A stretch of DNA of 43,330 nucleotides from a virus: positions 1-43,330 of IMG/VR virus record IMGVR_UViG_3300025764_000002. One strand, given 5' to 3'. Of this stretch, positions 27,069 through 35,544 are shown piece after piece (the stretch's first letter is position 1; every line of letters starts with the position of its first letter). A model generated the notes under the pieces. That model did no database searches and was not told the origin of the DNA. It saw nothing but the letters and a program-made list of their open reading frames with translations. Position numbers and translations under genes: made by a program.

Positions 27069-27917
27069 ATGCCTGACAATACTACCGGCAACGTTGTATC
27101 ACCAGCATCTCCCGAGTCTTATTTTGCAGACGAACAGGTAGATACTGCACAACAGCCCGCAACTCCCGCAAACACAGATTTAGAGCAGCCGTCATCAACT
27201 GAGAACACCCCTTCGCAAGAGGCGCAGTGGGATGGCGCTCCGTGGAAGTTCAAGGCAGCGGGGAAAGACTGGACACCGAAGGACAAGGCCGAGCTTCTGA
27301 AGTGGGCCTCGTTCGGCGTCAACTACGACACCAAGGCGCAAGCCTTGAACCGCCAGAAGGCAGAACTTTACGCACTCAAGAAGCAACTGGATACACCGGC
27401 GGCTCCCGCGAAAGAGGAAGCCCAAACCTTTGACCCATTTGCTGCTCAACCCGACCCCGAAGTAACTGCGCTGAAAGCCAGACTTGCGGAGTTGGAAGAG
27501 GGCGTGAAATCTTCTCTCTCGTATGCAGAGAAGCAACAGCTCGGTGAAACGGATACCGCACTCGAAAGTGGCCTTACGGCCCTTACAAAAGAGGGTGTTG
27601 AGTTATCTGATTCAGAACGCGATGAGCTGTTCCTCGAATTACAGGAGAGAGTCGATGCACTGTCCGACAAAGCGGTGGACTCACCTGAAAAAATCATACG
27701 TCTCGTGAAGGCAACATATTACGACCTCCACCCTGAAGCACTTGATTCCATTGTGGAGAAGCGGGCCAACACCCGTCTTGACGAACTTAAAAAAGGCATC
27801 AGTGGCAAGACCGTCGTAGAGGGCGGCTCCAAGGGTGCAGCGAAAGGCACTCCGCGTCCCAGGGATTTCCGCGAGGCGGGAGACCAACTTGAGGGTGCTT
27901 GGGATAGCTTGGCATAA
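27069..27917 (+). CDS. Putative scaffolding protein
   Basis: 282 residues, acidic. It has a disordered N-terminal 60 residues (Pro/Thr/Gln-rich), a WKFKAAGKDWTPKDKAELLK segment, long coiled-coil stretches (QKAELYALKKQL, EVTALKARLAELEEG, ELFLELQERVDALSDK) and a basic C-terminus (GSKGAAKGTPRPRD). Composition and position directly before the capsid gene are those of a head-assembly scaffold. No protease is fused, and no maturation protease gene is seen nearby. Confidence 0.75.
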   Translation: MPDNTTGNVVSPASPESYFADEQVDTAQQPATPANTDLEQPSSTENTPSQEAQWDGAPWKFKAAGKDWTPKDKAELLKWASFGVNYDTKAQALNRQKAELYALKKQLDTPAAPAKEEAQTFDPFAAQPDPEVTALKARLAELEEGVKSSLSYAEKQQLGETDTALESGLTALTKEGVELSDSERDELFLELQERVDALSDKAVDSPEKIIRLVKATYYDLHPEALDSIVEKRANTRLDELKKGISGKTVVEGGSKGAAKGTPRPRDFREAGDQLEGAWDSLA

Positions 27918-27935
27918 TTTATAGGAGGACTCACA

Positions 27936-28868
27936 ATGTCCATTATCAGTCAACTCGATGCCGCAACTACGGCATATTATCTCCCTCTCGTCAACAACAT
28001 TTATCAGGATGACCCGCTCATCAAGCGGTTCATGGCAAAGTCGCGCAAGGTTGGCGGCGGCAGCGTCATCAAGGTTCCGCTCATCAACTCGCAGGCGTGT
28101 TCCGGCGGCCCGTACGTCAAGACCGATACACTGACCATTACTCAGAGCGACGTTCTGACCGAAAACCACTTCCACTGGTCGCACTACTTCAGTGGCAACG
28201 CCCTGAACAAGATTGACATTATGGAAAACTCTGACAAGGCGCAGATTGTCAATCTTCTGACCGTCACGATGCAGAGCATCAAGGAAAACCTCCAGAGCAC
28301 CCTCGCAAGCGACCTTATGGTTCCTGGCGCAACGGGCGCCATCACCTCCGTCAAGGAACTCCTTGATTACACCAATTACGCCACGGTCGGTGACATCAAC
28401 CGCAGTATTCCTTCTGGCTACTTCTACAAGTCCAACCTCACGGCCACAGTGGGCGCTCTCACGTATGAGATGCTCGCGACCAAGATGAACGAGTGCAAGA
28501 AGCTTGGCAAGAAGTTCCCCGATCTGATTGTCACCACGCAGGCCATCTGGGAAAAGCTTTGGAGCATGAACTTCGCCAAGGTTGGCTTTATGAACACGCA
28601 GCAAGCCGTCAGCGAATCCGGCCCCAAGTTCTGGGGTACCGACATTATGTGGTCTGACAAGGTTCCAACCGGCGAGATTTACTTCATCAACACCGACCAC
28701 ATGTTCCTTATCGTTCACCCGAAGGACAACCTTCAGTGGAGCGGCTGGGTAGACATGGAGCCTATCAAGCGCACGAAGGTCATCGAGGGTTCAGTTGGTA
28801 TCACCCTTCAGCTCGTCTGCGACTTCCCCATGTCTTGTGGCATGTTGCAGGGTGTCACGGTTGCCTAA
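27936..28868 (+). CDS. Major capsid protein
   Basis: 310 residues with a strong AGGAGG site. Assigned as major capsid protein by size, place after the scaffold and an HK97-like course: an N-terminal helical part, VIKVPLINSQACSGGPYVKT, a long central helix (IVNLLTVTMQSIKENLQSTL), FPDLIVTTQAIWEKLW, GEIYFINTDHMFLIVHPKDN, and a beta-rich C-terminus. It resembles the capsid proteins of many phages that have similar segments. Confidence 0.85.
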   Translation: MSIISQLDAATTAYYLPLVNNIYQDDPLIKRFMAKSRKVGGGSVIKVPLINSQACSGGPYVKTDTLTITQSDVLTENHFHWSHYFSGNALNKIDIMENSDKAQIVNLLTVTMQSIKENLQSTLASDLMVPGATGAITSVKELLDYTNYATVGDINRSIPSGYFYKSNLTATVGALTYEMLATKMNECKKLGKKFPDLIVTTQAIWEKLWSMNFAKVGFMNTQQAVSESGPKFWGTDIMWSDKVPTGEIYFINTDHMFLIVHPKDNLQWSGWVDMEPIKRTKVIEGSVGITLQLVCDFPMSCGMLQGVTVA

Positions 28869-29099
28869 GTGCTAGTTAGAAACGCATCTGAACAGGACAT
28901 AATCCTCTCCATCTCCGGTCGAACCGAAGACTGGAAACAGGGCGAGTCCATCGAACTCTCTGAAGGCGAGTGGAACCTGATTATGGGTTCTTCCGACGAA
29001 GAGAAGACGCAGGCAAGAACTTACTGGGAGGGGCAGTTTCCTGACTGCCTCCCCAGATTAATCCCGCAACGCGGGAGAGTATCCAAGGAGGTTCATTAA
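28869..29099 (+). CDS. Hypothetical small late protein (76 aa), GTG start
   Basis: GTG 28869 follows the capsid stop without a gap, so it is translated by coupling. The protein (ISGRTEDWKQGESIELSEGE) resembles short head accessory proteins; W and acidic residues are frequent. No family is recognised. Confidence 0.6.
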   Translation: MLVRNASEQDIILSISGRTEDWKQGESIELSEGEWNLIMGSSDEEKTQARTYWEGQFPDCLPRLIPQRGRVSKEVH

Positions 29100-29100
29100 C

Positions 29101-29529
29101 ATGGCAACAGTATATGATGCAAAGACGCCCGTTCAGGGGGAACCCGTTTTTGGAAACGCGCAACTCCAGACGGTAAAGAGTAAGACATTCGTTTATGACT
29201 TCGCCAAGATGGGCGGGGCCGCTGGGGGCTATATTCTTGGTAAACTCCCCATGAACGCGGTTATTCTTGATATCTCCGCTTACTGGCCGACCGTTTCGGC
29301 TGGTGGTTCCGCTTACAAACTCGGTTCTGCCGAGGCCGGAGAACAGTTCATTACCGATATGGGCGCCGCTGCAACGGCGGACGCGCTGATTCATGGCACG
29401 GCCATCATGGACACGTCCTCAAGGCTTGCCCTTGCCGCCGATTCAGACGTTATCCTTACCATCGCGGGTACCGGAACGGCAGGGAGATTCGTCGTCACCT
29501 TTATCTATTTCGTAACCGACATCGCCTAG
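29101..29529 (+). CDS. Phage head decoration or structural protein (142 aa)
   Basis: ATG 29101 after AAGGAGG. Beta-rich with Gly/Ala (SKTFVYDFAKMGGAAGGYIL, ILDISAYWPTVSAGGSAYKL, VILTIAGTGTAGRFVVTFIY), like small head decoration proteins that trimerise on the capsid. Inferred from composition and place after the capsid. Confidence 0.6.
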   Translation: MATVYDAKTPVQGEPVFGNAQLQTVKSKTFVYDFAKMGGAAGGYILGKLPMNAVILDISAYWPTVSAGGSAYKLGSAEAGEQFITDMGAAATADALIHGTAIMDTSSRLALAADSDVILTIAGTGTAGRFVVTFIYFVTDIA

Positions 29530-29540
29530 GGCGGTGATGT

Positions 29541-29918
29541 ATGGCTAAGGGACATCCCTTTTTTAACGATGCGGACATTGCGGTAACAACCGCAATGATT
29601 GTTGACGCAAATGTTACCACCGCGAAGATTGCCAATGCGAACGTAACTCTCGCCAAACTGGCAGCGGGTATCGCTCCCGCGTTTATCGTGGTTGCTGCTG
29701 GAAGCGCAAGCCTTCCGAACGCTGCCGCAACCTCTGACGTTACATTGTCGGGTCTAGTCAGTACCGACATTTTTATTGTTTCGCCCTCCGTGATGGGAAC
29801 CAAAACAACCACTCTACAGGCTCTTTATAAGAGTGCAACCGCGATGACCATTACCAGTTCGGCCAATACCGCGACCAATGACAAAGCCTTCTATCTCGTT
29901 TTGAGGGCGGCTGCCTAG
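29541..29918 (+). CDS. Phage structural protein, possibly decoration or fibre (125 aa)
   Basis: The N-terminal part has a short repeat (DADIAVTTAMIVDANVTTAK, then IANANVTLAKLA) of the kind seen at the base of phage fibres and beta-helices; the rest is beta-rich. It overlaps nothing and is followed by a strong hairpin. Function inferred only. Confidence 0.6.
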   Translation: MAKGHPFFNDADIAVTTAMIVDANVTTAKIANANVTLAKLAAGIAPAFIVVAAGSASLPNAAATSDVTLSGLVSTDIFIVSPSVMGTKTTTLQALYKSATAMTITSSANTATNDKAFYLVLRAAA

Positions 29919-29928
29919 TAATTCAAAC

Positions 29929-29951
29929 GGGCGGGGTCGATAACCCCGCCC
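29929..29951 (+). terminator. Perfect GC-rich hairpin after the head genes
   Basis: GGGCGGGGT (29929-29937) and ACCCCGCCC (29943-29951) pair perfectly with a 5-nt loop; TACTTCTT follows, a weak T-rich tail. It could reduce transcription into the fibre and lysis genes or protect the upstream capsid mRNA from decay. Confidence 0.6.
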
Positions 29952-29969
29952 TACTTCTTGGAGGCACCT

Positions 29970-30149
29970 ATGCCGTGGACGGCGCAGAGTTCTGAAAACG
30001 AGGCATACGTCAAAAACGAAAGGCTTGTTCTGGATGCTAGGATCTATTGCAATAGTGGAGAGCAGATTTTTGCCCTTGACGGTTCTCCCGTTTTGAAATG
30101 GTTCCTCTTGTGGATAAGCCAAGTAGCAGAGATTGAAAGATGGGTATAG
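29970..30149 (+). CDS. Hypothetical small protein (59 aa)
   Basis: ATG 29970 follows GGAGGCACC. The peptide (NERLVLDARIYCNSGEQIFA, WFLLWISQVAEIERWV) has a hydrophobic C-terminal part. It lies just after the hairpin and before the fibre gene. Unknown function. Confidence 0.6.
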   Translation: MPWTAQSSENEAYVKNERLVLDARIYCNSGEQIFALDGSPVLKWFLLWISQVAEIERWV

Positions 30150-30158
30150 GGGGAAAAG

Positions 30159-32681
30159 ATGTTGCATAAAGATTTGACGGGTGCCGATTTACACGTTCCA
30201 AAAGCGCACGTCCACGTCAAGGCTGACATCACCGACTTCCCCGCCTTTGTGACGGGGCCTGCTGGCCCAACTGGGGCAACGGGTGCCGATAGTGAGGTTC
30301 CTGGCCCTACTGGCGCGGCAGGTGCTAAGGGAGACCAAGGTATTCAAGGCATTCAGGGAACTGCCGGAACTAACGGCACCAATGGTACTGACGGCACTGA
30401 CGGGGTAGACGGTGATGCGTTTGTCTATGCTGACTTTACCGAAGGGCAACTTGCCGCTCTCGTGGGGGCACAAGGCGAACAGGGTATCCAGGGGATTCAG
30501 GGTACAGCGGGTTCCAATGGCGCGAAGGGAGATACTGGTACAGCGGGTGCGGCGGGTGCCAAAGGTGATACCGGAACTACCGGCGCCGCTGGTTCCAATG
30601 GAACAAATGGAACTAATGGTGCCAAGGGAGATACCGGTTCCGCTGGTGCCACGGGTGCCGCTGGAGCTAAGGGCGATACAGGCAGTGCTGGGGCGGCTGG
30701 CGCAAAAGGTGATGCGGGCGCAGGTGTTGTAGTAGGCGGAACGGCTACACAAGTTCTTGCCAAGATCGACAGCACGGACTTTAACACCCACTGGGTTGAC
30801 CCTGCGACGGGCGGGGGTGATACCACCGGTTTGCAGGCTCAATTAGACGGGGTTCGTCCCTTCCCTGCCCCCGTTGTAACTGGCACTTATGCCGTACCGC
30901 TTACCATCGAGCATACGGGTGCAACGGAGGTAAGTGCGGCGCTCAATGCTTTCATTGCAAGTGTTCCCAACGGTTCAATCATCTCCTTCCCGATTGGGGC
31001 AACCTATCTGCTCCATGCGAGCATTCTCATTTCAGACCGCAACAATCTCATCTTTGAGGGGAATGGAACGACATTGCAGGTTGACACAACTGCCGCAGGG
31101 AATAGTGCGTATACTTCTCCGTTCTTTAGTGGCTATGAGCCAGGTCATCCCAATAGGGACATCGTGATTCACGACTTCATTATTATTGGGAATGACCCGA
31201 CCCCGGGCGTCTTTGATGACGATTATCAATCTCAGGCCAACCTGCAAATCTACATCACCACACGAATTGAAGTCTACAACATCACGGGTTCGGCAGCGTA
31301 TGGCGACTTTGCCCACCTTGAACAAGTTGGCGGGGTGTGGATTCATGACTGTCATGCGCTGACCGCAGGTCGGCAGGGCGTTTCTGTCCTCAGTGGTTCT
31401 GACATTCTCGTGGAAGACTGTGCGTTTGATGTCTCAGGGTACTGTACGTTTGATGTCGAACCAAACGACATAGGTGATGCTTGCTCAAATATAACCATCC
31501 GCAACAACACAGCGGGGACATGGGGGTGGCTCTTTCTCGGAGTCGAGGGTGCCCATACGGGTGCGCCCATCGACCAAATTACTGTAGACAACAACACCGT
31601 GACAGGTGGTTCGCTTCTGATGGGTGTTGACAATTACGGAGTTGCCGATACTCGCATGACGCGTATCGCGTTCACCAACAACAAGGGAACAGTAGCGGCT
31701 GGCCCCGTCCTCAACTTCGCTCACGTTGATGGTCTGACCGTCTTTGGGAACGACCAGCCCCTCAGTTCGGGCGTCCTTGTGAGCGCTATCGATTGTACGG
31801 GAATTGGAACGGGAGTACCGATGGCGGGGTTGCAGGTAGGCACGTTTGGTGGCGAGGGATATGCCACATATCCAGGAGAAATCTTGGTTGGAAATGGTGG
31901 GCATAATGGGCCAGACACTCCTTATGGAATAGAACTTGAAAGTTCTTTTGGGGGCACGGGAGCCGCAACAAAATTGTATACCGACAACGCCAGCGATTCT
32001 TTCGGCATTGCAACAAGGTTTTTGTCTGCGACCTGGGTGAAGCGAGTAACTGTCAAAGAAGAGACCGGCAACGTCGGAATTGGGACGGTTGCTCCGCTTA
32101 GCAAGTTGGCAATCAATGGCGGCCTCCATGTTGGTGGCGATTCAGATGCGGGAGACAACAACGCAATTATCGACGGATCACTGACAGTTGGCGCAAGCCT
32201 CGTCTCTGCCGCTGGTCTTGCCCTCATTGACGACGCCAACGCAGCGGCACAGTTAGCCACGTTGGGCGCTGCTGCTGCATCAGCCATCACGAATGTCAAC
32301 AATACTTCTGACGCTACCAAGAACGCGGCAGCCGTGACGGTAACGAACCACAGGTTTACGAGACGGGTAAATACGCAGACGACGACAGATACCATCACCC
32401 CTGAGATTTCCACCTACGACATCTTTGTCAGAACAGCTCAGGCGCATGCACTCGTCATCAACAACCACTCCACGAGTACTCCTGTGGATGGGGATATGCT
32501 GTTATTCGAGATTTTGAGCGATGCTACTCCACGAGCAATCACCTATGGCAATAAGTACGTTGCCAAGGCAGGCGTAGCCCTTCCAGCGGCTACGGTAGCC
32601 AGCAAGAACTTGACCATGCTGTTCATCTGGCGTAACGATTTGACCGTATGGAATCTCTTGTCGGCAGGACAGGAAGCATAG
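30159..32681 (+). CDS. Collagen-like, beta-helical tail fibre or spike
   Basis: 840 residues. The N-terminal 30 residues are followed by Gly-X-Y collagen-like repeats (about 33-190, with an interruption near 87-110, AKGDTGTAGAAGAKGDTG type). Then comes a likely right-handed beta-helix of the pectate-lyase type (about 245-600, short turns such as NLIFEGNGTTLQV, DIVIHDFIIIG, ITIRNNTAG). The C-terminal part has NVGIGTVAPLSKLAINGG and a final domain (DGDMLLFEILSDA, FIWRNDLTVWNLLSAG). This plan is that of a receptor-binding fibre or depolymerase spike. No catalytic residues were identified. The collagen part is repetitive at DNA level too. Confidence 0.85.
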   Translation: MLHKDLTGADLHVPKAHVHVKADITDFPAFVTGPAGPTGATGADSEVPGPTGAAGAKGDQGIQGIQGTAGTNGTNGTDGTDGVDGDAFVYADFTEGQLAALVGAQGEQGIQGIQGTAGSNGAKGDTGTAGAAGAKGDTGTTGAAGSNGTNGTNGAKGDTGSAGATGAAGAKGDTGSAGAAGAKGDAGAGVVVGGTATQVLAKIDSTDFNTHWVDPATGGGDTTGLQAQLDGVRPFPAPVVTGTYAVPLTIEHTGATEVSAALNAFIASVPNGSIISFPIGATYLLHASILISDRNNLIFEGNGTTLQVDTTAAGNSAYTSPFFSGYEPGHPNRDIVIHDFIIIGNDPTPGVFDDDYQSQANLQIYITTRIEVYNITGSAAYGDFAHLEQVGGVWIHDCHALTAGRQGVSVLSGSDILVEDCAFDVSGYCTFDVEPNDIGDACSNITIRNNTAGTWGWLFLGVEGAHTGAPIDQITVDNNTVTGGSLLMGVDNYGVADTRMTRIAFTNNKGTVAAGPVLNFAHVDGLTVFGNDQPLSSGVLVSAIDCTGIGTGVPMAGLQVGTFGGEGYATYPGEILVGNGGHNGPDTPYGIELESSFGGTGAATKLYTDNASDSFGIATRFLSATWVKRVTVKEETGNVGIGTVAPLSKLAINGGLHVGGDSDAGDNNAIIDGSLTVGASLVSAAGLALIDDANAAAQLATLGAAAASAITNVNNTSDATKNAAAVTVTNHRFTRRVNTQTTTDTITPEISTYDIFVRTAQAHALVINNHSTSTPVDGDMLLFEILSDATPRAITYGNKYVAKAGVALPAATVASKNLTMLFIWRNDLTVWNLLSAGQEA

Positions 32682-33383
32682 ATGGCTGCCGCACACGTTC
32701 AACTGCTTGGTTCTGTCGTTGTTGGTAGCGCGGCAGCGACAACAACGGTCATTGTTCCCTCAAGCAAGACCGTTACCGCTGGAAACACTATTGTTGTCGG
32801 TTGGGGATGTTACTACGCGGGAACTCCAACGGGAGTTGCCGACAACCTAGGGAACACCTATGTTCACATAGAGCGAACGACACGAACGGGTTCAACTGCC
32901 GATCTATGGTACGCTCCCGTTACGGTTGGTGGTTCAATCACGGCAATTACAGTTACGCATGATTCACGCGCATATCGTCTTGGCATCGCTTCCGAGTTTA
33001 GTGGGGTTGATGCTTCTTCTGCTGCGGCAGGCGCGGGAGGAACGGGAAGTGGCACAACGGGCACGTGGATGACCAACAAGACCATTCCCGCCTCTGGACT
33101 GGCGGTGGGAGTGATGAAAGTGGATGGTGCAAGCGCAAACGCTGCTGGTGCGGCCAGTGGTTCACCAAGCACCTCCATTTCAGAGTCGGGCGAACTGGAT
33201 GATGCACCCAATGGAATGTCGCTATCTCTCGACTATGCACTTGCAGGGGCATCTTCCGTTACATCATTCACTGGGACGACAACATGGACGACCAGTCAGG
33301 CGTGGGCTGGCGCTGGTGGTCTGTTCAATCCTGCCGCCGCCGCCGCAGTCTCACCGAACTTCATTCCATTCTTTTGGGCGTAG
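32682..33383 (+). CDS. Putative virion surface or adhesin-like protein (233 aa)
   Basis: The ATG directly follows the fibre stop. The protein is Ala/Gly/Ser/Thr-rich and beta-rich, with GNTIVVGWGCYYAGTPTGVA, NLGNTYVHIER and a C-terminal SPNFIPFFWA. Such all-beta proteins with a regular Ser/Gly pattern occur as accessory fibre proteins next to tail fibres. Assigned by composition and place. Confidence 0.6.
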   Translation: MAAAHVQLLGSVVVGSAAATTTVIVPSSKTVTAGNTIVVGWGCYYAGTPTGVADNLGNTYVHIERTTRTGSTADLWYAPVTVGGSITAITVTHDSRAYRLGIASEFSGVDASSAAAGAGGTGSGTTGTWMTNKTIPASGLAVGVMKVDGASANAAGAASGSPSTSISESGELDDAPNGMSLSLDYALAGASSVTSFTGTTTWTTSQAWAGAGGLFNPAAAAAVSPNFIPFFWA

Positions 33384-33396
33384 GAGGGCAAGATGA
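33381..33396 (+). repeat. Repeated translation start region TAGGAGGGCAAGATGA
   Basis: The same 16 bases occur at 33381-33396 and 33873-33888, covering the ribosome site and start codon of two neighbouring coiled-coil/TM genes. They could mark a tandem duplication, and they could allow deletion of the 492 bp between them. Confidence 0.7.
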
Positions 33397-33847
33397 GCGT
33401 GAGCGATGGGAACGAGCGCAATATATTAGATGAGTCTTTCCGTGACCGTGGTAAATCAAACGAGGAAAAGATTGCTTCTTTGGAACGAGATGTCAACGGT
33501 CGCGGAGGTATATCTGTTCGGTGCCCTCATCTATTTTGCCGCCATGACAGACCAGGTAAACTACGGAATACTTTTAACGAAAAACGAGACCGTTTATACA
33601 TATATCGGCATGAATAAATCATCTGGAACTACTGGTCACGGGTGCTCTGCGTCTAGCGTCATCAGTCTGAATGGAACAACGGATTTCGTTGAATTGCTCG
33701 TGTTTCAGGAATCAACCGGCGCCCAAACACTACTTGCGGGCGGGGGAACGCTCTGCAACTGGTGGGGATGCAGAATTGGATAAGTTAGCATGGGCCGCAC
33801 TGATTGCCGTAGTGCTGATGGACGTGGTGATTCTGAGCAAGTGGTGA
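33393..33847 (+). pseudogene. XhlA-like holin accessory gene, apparently split by a 263-bp insert
   Basis: The frame from ATG 33393 gives an XhlA-like N-terminal half (NILDESFRDRGKSNEEKIAS, LERD), then turns into non-protein-like sequence and stops at 33617. At 33745, in another frame, sequence resumes as ELDKLAWAALIAVVLMDVVI (TM helix) and stops at 33847, the C-terminal half expected of XhlA. GGAACG occurs at 33482-33487 and 33745-33750 in matching codon phase. Joining these gives a 63-residue protein with coiled coil and C-terminal TM segment. The 263 bp between carry half of a C1q-like domain. It could also be two overlapping small genes, with a TTG (33776) start for the TM peptide. Confidence 0.5.
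33490..33783 (+). CDS. Truncated C1q/jelly-roll-like domain protein
   Basis: 97 residues from ATG 33490. The sequence (VYLFGALIYFAAMTDQVNYG, ILLTKNETVYTYIGMN, SVISLNGTTDFVELLVFQES) is the second half of a domain common at the C-terminus of phage fibres and bacterial exosporium-type proteins. The first half, normally 60-70 residues, is missing. The frame is open from 33430, but the upstream part is the shadow of the XhlA-like coiled coil. Whether this fragment is made is uncertain; the ribosome site is poor (GGAACG). Confidence 0.45.
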   Translation: MSTVAEVYLFGALIYFAAMTDQVNYGILLTKNETVYTYIGMNKSSGTTGHGCSASSVISLNGTTDFVELLVFQESTGAQTLLAGGGTLCNWWGCRIG

Positions 33848-33884
33848 TGGTCATACGAGAACGATACGGGCATAGGAGGGCAAG

Positions 33885-34382
33885 ATGACTGAAAAAAGCG
33901 ACCCGACACCGAACACATTGCTGCTAATCAACACGACAATCAACGGTTTGACCCTCTGGTTCAAAGCGGAAATGAAACGTGTTGATGAGCGAAGCGTTGC
34001 CGAGACCAAGCGCATTGACTCCATCAGGGAAGTAGATGCGACCGCCGTTCGCGTTGCGGCAGAGCGTGCGCTAGACACGCAAGCGACCTTGGCGACGCAG
34101 GTGAGCTCCTTCAATGAAACCCAGAGAGGACTCGTAAACATGACCGCCGATGTGGTCGCAAAGAATCTACAGCAGGTGACTAAAGAAATAAACGACAAGG
34201 CACAAGAGCAGATACGACAACAGCAACTAAAAGATGATGCCTTCCTTGCGAGCATTGCGCTTCTTCAAAAGGCGCAGAACGAGAGTCAAGGAAGGTCTGG
34301 CATTTCCATTCCGCTGCTTCTGGCGCTCGTTGGTCTCGTTTTCGGCATCATTGGGTTCGTTATCAATGGGTTCCTAAAATGA
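33885..34382 (+). CDS. Coiled-coil protein with C-terminal membrane anchor, holin-accessory-like
   Basis: 165 residues with an AGGAGGGC site. A long helical coiled coil (KAEMKRVDERSVAETKRIDS, ATAVRVAAERALDTQATLAT, LQQVTKEINDKAQEQIRQQQ) ends in one membrane helix (IPLLLALVGLVFGIIGFVIN). This plan, next to an endolysin and an LLH-type holin, suggests a lysis-accessory or anchoring protein. It overlaps the endolysin by 4 nt. Confidence 0.75.
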   Translation: MTEKSDPTPNTLLLINTTINGLTLWFKAEMKRVDERSVAETKRIDSIREVDATAVRVAAERALDTQATLATQVSSFNETQRGLVNMTADVVAKNLQQVTKEINDKAQEQIRQQQLKDDAFLASIALLQKAQNESQGRSGISIPLLLALVGLVFGIIGFVINGFLK

Positions 34383-35083
34383 AGGGTCTCGACTATTCTC
34401 ACTCGCGCCCCGACCCTCGCAAGGTCAAGGCGGCAGGTTATGGGTTCGTGGCCCGCTACCTGTTTGGCTTAGCACCTGGCGGGAAGGGGATTTCAAAAGT
34501 CGAGGCCACCGCCATTCGCCAAGCGGGTTTGGGGCTCGTTGTCGTTTATGAGGAATACGCAGGAAGAGCGAGAGAGGGCTGGGGTTCGGGCGTTGCTGAC
34601 GGCAGGATTGCTCTAGCGTTTGCCCGCGCTATCGGCTTTCCTGAAACCAGACCAGTCTACTTTGCCGTGGATTTTCCAGCCACAGCAGGGCAGCAGCCAG
34701 CCGTAGATGCATACCTGAAAGGCGTGGCAAGTGTCATTGGCCTCAGTCGCACCGGCGTGTACGGTTCATATTACGTGGTGGAGCGCTGCTATGCCAGCAA
34801 GACCGCTCAGTGGTTCTGGCAGACCTACGGATGGAGCGGCGGGAAGGTCTCGCCTCATACCCACTTTCTGCAATACAACAATGGACAGATCGTGGCGGGC
34901 GCAACGGTGGATCTGAATGAGTCACGGCAATTTGACTTCGGAGCTTGGGAACCGATTGTTAAACCCGCCATAATCCCGCCAAAGCCGCCAGTGGTGGTCA
35001 AACCCGCTGTAGCAAAGCCGACATTCCATTTGATGACCCCTGCGGAACTGTTGCAGATGGTCAAGAACGCACTTAAGAAATAG
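34379..35083 (+). CDS. Endolysin with DUF1906 (glycoside hydrolase-like) domain
   Basis: 234 residues. The catalytic-type domain (1-190) has GLDYSHSRP (D5), AAGYGFVARYLFG, a YEEY acid pair (E58/E59), RPVYFAVDFP (D98) and GVYGSYYVVERC. This is the DUF1906/Rv2525c-like hydrolase fold, which is related to GH25 lysozymes and used as a phage endolysin in Gram-positive hosts. A proline-rich linker (IIPPKPPVVVKP) follows, then a short C-terminal helix (TPAELLQMVKNALKK) that may help wall binding. It sits between a coiled-coil/TM protein and a holin. Confidence 0.85.
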   Translation: MKGLDYSHSRPDPRKVKAAGYGFVARYLFGLAPGGKGISKVEATAIRQAGLGLVVVYEEYAGRAREGWGSGVADGRIALAFARAIGFPETRPVYFAVDFPATAGQQPAVDAYLKGVASVIGLSRTGVYGSYYVVERCYASKTAQWFWQTYGWSGGKVSPHTHFLQYNNGQIVAGATVDLNESRQFDFGAWEPIVKPAIIPPKPPVVVKPAVAKPTFHLMTPAELLQMVKNALKK

Positions 35084-35092
35084 GAGGCATAC

Positions 35093-35521
35093 ATGATTGA
35101 CTGGAATCCCATAATCTTAGCTATTGTCGCGCTTATCAGCACCGTCATTGTCACATTGGCCCCCGTGTTTGTCAAGGCCATTTTCGATGCTCAATCGGCG
35201 GCCTTACTCAAGGTGAAGATACTTGCCGACAGCAATCAGGCCATTGCCAATGGAATCGTGGGGGTCGTCCAGAATGTGTATAAGACCTACACAAACAGTG
35301 AGAAGTTCCAGGTTGCGTTCGAGAAATTGAACGAACAGCTTCATCTTCCGGCTGGTCAGTTGCAGCAGCTCATTGAGCAGGCCGTTTCGGGTCTGACGCT
35401 GGCATGGGGAGATTCTTGGACTGCGCTCGGTGAAACGACTACTGCGACAGACATTCCCGCACAGCCCGTTCCGCAGGAGACTCCCGTTGCAGATGAAACA
35501 GTAACCCCGCCCGTTGCTTGA
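35093..35521 (+). CDS. LLH-type holin
   Basis: 142 residues with an AGGAGG site. One N-terminal membrane segment (PIILAIVALISTVIVTLAPV), then a long helix with VVQNVYKTYTNSEKFQVAFE and a Pro/Thr-rich tail. The order and length match LL-H-type phage holins. It would form holes that let the endolysin reach the wall. Confidence 0.82.
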   Translation: MIDWNPIILAIVALISTVIVTLAPVFVKAIFDAQSAALLKVKILADSNQAIANGIVGVVQNVYKTYTNSEKFQVAFEKLNEQLHLPAGQLQQLIEQAVSGLTLAWGDSWTALGETTTATDIPAQPVPQETPVADETVTPPVA

Positions 35522-35544
35522 GGGGTAAGAACTAGGGGGTAAGA

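Noticed and set aside
26744-28718. Long minus-strand frames opposite the scaffold and capsid genes
   Set aside because: Shadows of GC-rich codon bias on the coding strand; no start signals and no domain.
30230-30740. CRISPR-like or intergenic tandem repeat
   Set aside because: The repetition is the DNA of Gly-X-Y collagen repeats within the fibre gene.
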